This document shows, one piece after another, positions 6,064 to 7,989 of a stretch of 7,989 nt of DNA; position 1 is the first letter of the stretch, and every line of letters starts with the position of its first letter. The DNA lies in assembly GCA_949742895.1 (NCBI GenBank), contig CATJRT010000259.1:1-7989 (forward strand), read 5' to 3'. This DNA comes from an uncultured Eubacteriales bacterium (GTDB taxonomy: Bacteria; Bacillota_A; Clostridia; Oscillospirales; Oscillospiraceae). The notes under the pieces are model-generated. The model searched no databases. It saw only the letters and a list, made by a program, of their open reading frames with translations, and was not told the origin of the DNA. Both the position numbers and the translations under genes were made by a program.

Positions 6064-6094
6064 GCCGCCCCCGTCTGGGGCGGCTTTGCTTTTT
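6064..6094 (+). terminator. Rho-independent terminator T5
   Basis: GCCGCCCC (6064-6071) pairs with GGGGCGGC (6077-6084), loop CGTCT, then TTTGCTTTTT. The tail sequence is of the type seen at T1 and T2. Confidence 0.9.
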
Positions 6095-6113
6095 CGCCGC
6101 AGCCCCTTGTCTC

Positions 6114-6142
6114 TTGACGTGTTTTGCGGTCTATGGTATACT
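6114..6142 (+). promoter_or_regulatory. Promoter P6
   Basis: TTGACG at 6114-6119, 17-bp spacer, TATACT at 6137-6142 with an extended -10 TGG directly before it. Confidence 0.85.
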
Positions 6143-6189
6143 AAAAATGATTAATGTATGAGAAGTCAATGAAAAAAGGAGGGGGTTCT

Positions 6190-6426
6190 GTGGAGCTGTT
6201 TCTCATCTTACTCTGCTCCGGCGCATTTCTTGTTTGTGTTGGTTTGAGCGGCCTTTTCTGGTCCGCACTCCGGCTGAAGCAGGGCCGGTGGGAAATCCCC
6301 CATCAGGAAATCATTGAATGGCTGCACACACCCGGAAATTGGGGTGGACGCCGCTGGATCATATGGATCGTTGTTGGTTTTCTTATGCTCATGTATTGTC
6401 TCTATGTCATGTTTGCCGCTTTCTGA
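6190..6426 (+). CDS. 78-aa two-helix membrane protein (cassette 6)
   Basis: GTG 6190 is chosen as start because AAGGAGGGGG at 6176-6185 is at the right distance; upstream ATGs at 6154 and 6169 are in frame but have no comparable site. Helices at about 2-26 and 57-77 flank a loop of about 30 residues, LKQGRWEIPHQEIIEWLHTP then GNWGGRR. The loop ends in a basic pair just before helix 2, as in cassettes 1 and 2, and helix 2 contains MYCL as in cassette 1 (CMYCLSY). This suggests distant relation, but the loop is different. Function unknown. Confidence 0.75.
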   Translation: MELFLILLCSGAFLVCVGLSGLFWSALRLKQGRWEIPHQEIIEWLHTPGNWGGRRWIIWIVVGFLMLMYCLYVMFAAF

Positions 6427-6429
6427 CCC

Positions 6430-6456
6430 GCCGCCCCCCGAGGGGGCGGCGTTTTT
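6430..6456 (+). terminator. Rho-independent terminator T6
   Basis: GCCGCCCCC (6430-6438) pairs with GGGGGCGGC (6442-6450) around a CGA loop, extended by one C-G pair, then TTTTT (6452-6456). Three bases after the stop of the 78-aa gene. Confidence 0.9.
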
Positions 6457-6550
6457 ATCCCGTTCCAGCCTTGTCCGCCGGAGATACGAGCGTCCGCTCC
6501 AAACTGCCGCTCTGGACGGATATGTACAGACTCAAGCTCTCTTTTGGCAT
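6455..6550 (-). pseudogene. Truncated tape measure 5' copy C (31 codons)
   Basis: Minus-strand ORF from ATG 6550 to a TAA at 6455-6457 that sits in the terminator T-run. It begins MPKESLSLYISVQ and contains SGSLERTLVSPADK, then ends AGTG. The ribosome site is strong (AAGGAGGGG, complement at 6555-6563). It is cut earlier than copies A and B, directly after ADK, the same point where A and B stop being alike in the other direction. It is the only copy that ends in a tidy stop. Confidence 0.82.
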
Positions 6551-6561
6551 AACGCCCCTCC

Positions 6562-6590
6562 TTGACGTAAGGCAATTCTTCTGATATATT
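6562..6590 (+). promoter_or_regulatory. Promoter P7
   Basis: TTGACG at 6562-6567, 17-bp spacer, TATATT at 6585-6590 with extended -10 TGA. The -35 overlaps the ribosome-site complement of TMP copy C. Confidence 0.78.
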
Positions 6591-6626
6591 TTAAGTGCAG
6601 ATTAGGTGCAGAAAGGGGACGGACAA

Positions 6627-7484
6627 ATGGACTGGTCGTCGTTTTCGCTCGGTTTTGCAGCCGGACAGCAGGATAAAAAACGGAGGAAGCCGAAGAAAGA
6701 GATACGTGCGTACAGGAACGCGATATCGGAAGCGGTATTCAATCTTTCCCTCCTGCTGAATGAACTGGCCCTCTCACAGTCCTGCGCCATAGAGGAGAAA
6801 AAACTGGATGACCTGAGAGAACTCGCCCCTTTGTTTCCCATGGCGGAGATTCTGTCCCTGCAAGGCTTTGCCGGTCCAAGCCAGGAAGATTTCCTGCGGA
6901 ACTATTTCAACGTTCATTCCCTGCGGTACAACCTTCGCCAATTTCTCGCCGCATCCATTGAGCAGGAAAGCGTCTACCCGGAATGGTACGCCCTGTGCGG
7001 GTTAGATGAAATACATTTCGGACAGATATGGTATACGCTGACTGAAATCATCTGTAGGCGGCGCGAACCGAAAAGGCTTCAAGAAATCATTAACTATTTA
7101 GGCACGATCTTTTACCATTTCTGGCTGCTCGAATACCCGGATATAGACGCGGCAAGGATTCACTTCCAATTCATCATCGACAATCTCACCAGGCACGGAA
7201 ACGATATACAGAACCTTCCATATCTTCACGCAGTTATGCTGCTCCAACGGGAGCTTTCAAGAAAGTTTGGCGGTGAGATGTCCGACTACCTTCCGCAGCT
7301 CGAATCAACGGAGTCCTTTCCAATGGCCGGGGCTGAGGGACTGGTATTCATTGCCCATCATGATCGTGACTATGGGTTCCGGCGTCTCTTCGCTGTGCGC
7401 AAGATAAATTCTCCTGACGATCCCGATCTGATTTGGGAGCTCTCTGATAAAAACCGCACCCCGACTGGTTTCTATTCTGAGTAA
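6627..7484 (+). CDS. 285-aa hypothetical soluble protein (cassette 7)
   Basis: ATG 6627 (MDWSSFSLGFAAGQQ) follows AAAGGGG at 6612-6618; an in-frame GTG at 6606 lies upstream of that site and is less likely. The N-terminus has a short Gly/Ala/Phe motif (SFSLGFAAG) followed by a very basic stretch KKRRKPKKE (residues about 19-27). The remaining 250 residues look mainly alpha-helical, with aromatic-rich helices (YFNVHSLRYNLRQF, LGTIFYHFWLLEYPD), and a final beta-rich part (GLVFIAHHDRDYGFRRLFAV). No transmembrane helix, no nuclease, kinase or other catalytic motif that I recognise. It is the largest soluble cargo, nearest the tail chaperone, with its own promoter and terminator. It may be a defence or regulatory protein, but that is only context. 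Confidence 0.8.
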   Translation: MDWSSFSLGFAAGQQDKKRRKPKKEIRAYRNAISEAVFNLSLLLNELALSQSCAIEEKKLDDLRELAPLFPMAEILSLQGFAGPSQEDFLRNYFNVHSLRYNLRQFLAASIEQESVYPEWYALCGLDEIHFGQIWYTLTEIICRRREPKRLQEIINYLGTIFYHFWLLEYPDIDAARIHFQFIIDNLTRHGNDIQNLPYLHAVMLLQRELSRKFGGEMSDYLPQLESTESFPMAGAEGLVFIAHHDRDYGFRRLFAVRKINSPDDPDLIWELSDKNRTPTGFYSE

Positions 7485-7688
7485 AATACTGCTTCCCGCC
7501 GCCCCTGCCGGGGCGGCGTTATTTTTTGCCCAGCCCTCGCACTCCAGGCTGGCGAAGGCCCAGGCCAGGTCCCGGTTCCCTGGGATGCGTATGCGTTCAT
7601 ACGCATCCCAGGGCATCACGTTCTTGTGGCGGAACAGCCACCACAGGAGGGTCAGCTCCGGGTCGCCGCCCTCCTCTATCCGTTTTTT
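7305..7688 (-). CDS. -1 frame extension of the tail assembly chaperone (XkdN' / GT-like), C-terminus chimeric
   Basis: In the -1 frame after the slippery site the chain continues RIEEGGDPELTLLWWLFRHK and then MPWDAYERIRIPGNRD and LAWAFASLECEGW (about 51 residues), giving a fusion of chaperone plus extension like lambda G-GT. This is the known design of tail assembly chaperones, where the extension binds the tape measure. After that the frame runs through terminator T7 as AAPAGAAG and then antisense to the 285-aa gene to a stop at 7305, 125 residues after the shift. The last 70 or so residues look accidental, as if the natural end was replaced when the array inserted. The extension has no good start of its own, which supports frameshift expression. 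Confidence 0.7.
   Translation of the reverse strand, partial: KKRIEEGGDPELTLLWWLFRHKNVMPWDAYERIRIPGNRDLAWAFASLECEGWAKNNAAPAGAAGSSILLRIETSRGAVFIRELPNQIGIVRRIYLAHSEETPEPIVTIMMGNEYQSLSPGHWKGLR
7498..7527 (+). terminator. Rho-independent terminator T7
   Basis: GCCGCCCC (7498-7505) pairs with GGGGCGGC (7510-7517), loop TGCC, then GTTATTTTTT. It differs from T3/T4 by one base in the loop and marks the right end of the array. Confidence 0.9.
7578..7613. repeat. 16-bp perfect inverted repeat with 4-nt loop inside the chaperone extension
   Basis: Left arm CCCTGGGATGCGTATG (7578-7593) and right arm CATACGCATCCCAGGG (7598-7613) are exact reverse complements around CGTT. There is no T-run, so it is not a terminator. 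It begins 68 bases downstream of the slippery site on the coding strand and codes for part of the extension (PWDAYERIRIPG). Confidence 0.9.
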
Positions 7689-7989
7689 ATCTCGCGGATG
7701 GTGTTCTGCCGGTAGCCGGAGAGCCGTTCCACCGCCCGTGACAGCTCCGCGATTTCCCCCGGCAGCAGCATGGCCTTCACCGTCTCCGCCGGGGAGGCCC
7801 CGCCGAACCTTGCCGCCAGCCGTTCGTCCTTCAGCGCCTCGCAGCCCGCCAGCAGGATCATCACCTCCTGGTCCTGCTCCAGCTCCCGCAGCTCCTGGGC
7901 CTTGCCGTAGGGCAGCGCCCGCAGCTCCAGCGCCCCCGGCTCCCCCGCCAGGCGGCTGAGCCGCTTGACCTCATAGCTGGCGCGGGGCA
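7676..7989 (-). CDS. XkdN-like phage tail assembly chaperone (5' end outside window)
   Basis: The frame is open from the right edge to TAG at 7676-7678; 103 complete residues are visible. The visible chain starts PRASYEVKRLSRLAGEPGAL and includes LPYGKAQELRELEQDQE, LAGC and KDERL, then LLPGEIAELSRAVERLSGY and the end IREIKNG. The YEVKRLSRL, LLPGEI and LSGYR segments fit the XkdN family (PBSX-type tail chaperone, equivalent of lambda gpG), recalled rather than searched. The protein keeps the tape measure soluble during tail assembly. It lies just upstream of the tape measure in related phages; here the cassette array intervenes. An internal GTG at 7864 is not a likely start because homology continues upstream of it. 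Confidence 0.8.
   Translation of the reverse strand, partial: PRASYEVKRLSRLAGEPGALELRALPYGKAQELRELEQDQEVMILLAGCEALKDERLAARFGGASPAETVKAMLLPGEIAELSRAVERLSGYRQNTIREIKNG
7682..7688 (-). promoter_or_regulatory. Programmed -1 ribosomal frameshift site (A AAA AAC)
   Basis: On the minus strand the heptamer A AAA AAC sits in the correct zero frame (codons ATA AAA AAC) two codons before the TAG stop of the chaperone. Slippage of AAA AAC to AAA AAA leads directly into the open -1 frame. Purine-rich AGGAGGG follows. Confidence 0.8.

Larger units (their letters stand above)
3199..7527 (+). other. Array of seven promoter-gene-terminator cassettes inside the tail operon
   Basis: Seven plus-strand units lie between the tail chaperone extension and the tape measure gene, all antisense to the tail operon. 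Unit extents from -35 to the end of the T-run are 3205-3511, 3531-3837, 3857-4173, 4312-5720, 5862-6094, 6114-6456 and 6562-7527. Every unit has one gene. Spacers are of two kinds: fragments of the TMP 5' end (after units 3, 4 and 6), or a short fragment-free spacer ending TTGTCTC before the -35 (after units 1, 2 and 5). The cargo is visibly less GC-rich than the tail genes. No integrase, transposase or terminal inverted repeat is present, so I do not call it a transposon. Confidence 0.8.

Noticed and set aside
3199..7527. Integron-type gene cassette array
   Set aside because: The hairpin at each cassette end recalls attC sites, but there is no integrase, no attC core sites, each gene has its own promoter, and the hairpins have T-runs typical of terminators.
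3481..7527. CRISPR array
   Set aside because: Repeats are spaced by whole genes of varying length, not by short uniform spacers, and no cas genes are present.
3199..7527. Composite transposon or insertion sequences
   Set aside because: No transposase, terminal inverted repeats or target duplications found at the array ends.
7526..7959. Plus-strand Pro/Ser/Arg-rich ORFs
   Set aside because: Shadows of the tail chaperone; biased composition.

Overview
The window is the tail module of a prophage (or a prophage-derived tail particle) with PBSX/Xkd-type gene order, probably in a moderately GC-rich Clostridia host such as an Oscillospiraceae relative. This host guess is an inference from GC-rich tail genes, strong AGGAGG-type ribosome sites, sigma-A promoters and XkdN/XkdO/XkdP-like neighbours. 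No marker gene confirms it.

The structural genes all read on the minus strand, from right to left. They are an XkdN-like tail assembly chaperone (enters at the right edge, ends at 7676) with a canonical A AAA AAC slippery site and a -1-frame extension, then the tape measure protein (TMP, 976-3186), then an XkdP-like LysM tail protein (starts at 751, runs off the left edge). The chaperone extension and the TMP would normally be nearly adjacent. Here about 4.3 kb separates them.

That gap (about 3200-7527) holds seven genes on the opposite strand. Each is a self-contained unit of sigma-A promoter, ribosome site, one gene and a GC-rich rho-independent terminator. This is the 'moron' layout of prophage accessory genes, but stacked as an array. 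Four units encode small two-helix membrane proteins of 68-78 residues. One encodes the same kind of two-helix module fused to an extracellular region with three OB-like repeats (437 aa). One encodes a 36-aa one-helix peptide and one a 285-aa soluble protein that I do not recognise. An eighth unit with the same layout (43-aa product) sits in the next tail gap, between TMP and the LysM gene.

Between several units lie minus-strand copies of the TMP 5' end. Three truncated copies (starts at 4300, 5850 and 6550) keep their own ATG and ribosome site, and two are cut at exactly the same codon. The -35 hexamer of the following unit overlaps the complement of the TMP-type ribosome site, so the unit boundaries can be seen: CTCTTGAC on the left and a GCCGCCCC/GGGGCGGC hairpin plus T-run on the right. 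Other junctions have no TMP fragment and use a shorter common spacer.

My reading, which is inference, is that this is a growing or shuffling array of lysogenically expressed membrane-protein cassettes. They would be inserted and exchanged by homology at the tail chaperone/TMP boundary. Because TMPs interact with the host membrane during DNA injection and known prophage exclusion proteins can target TMPs, superinfection exclusion is the leading hypothesis for the cargo. Tail-operon transcription in lytic growth would run antisense through every cassette.
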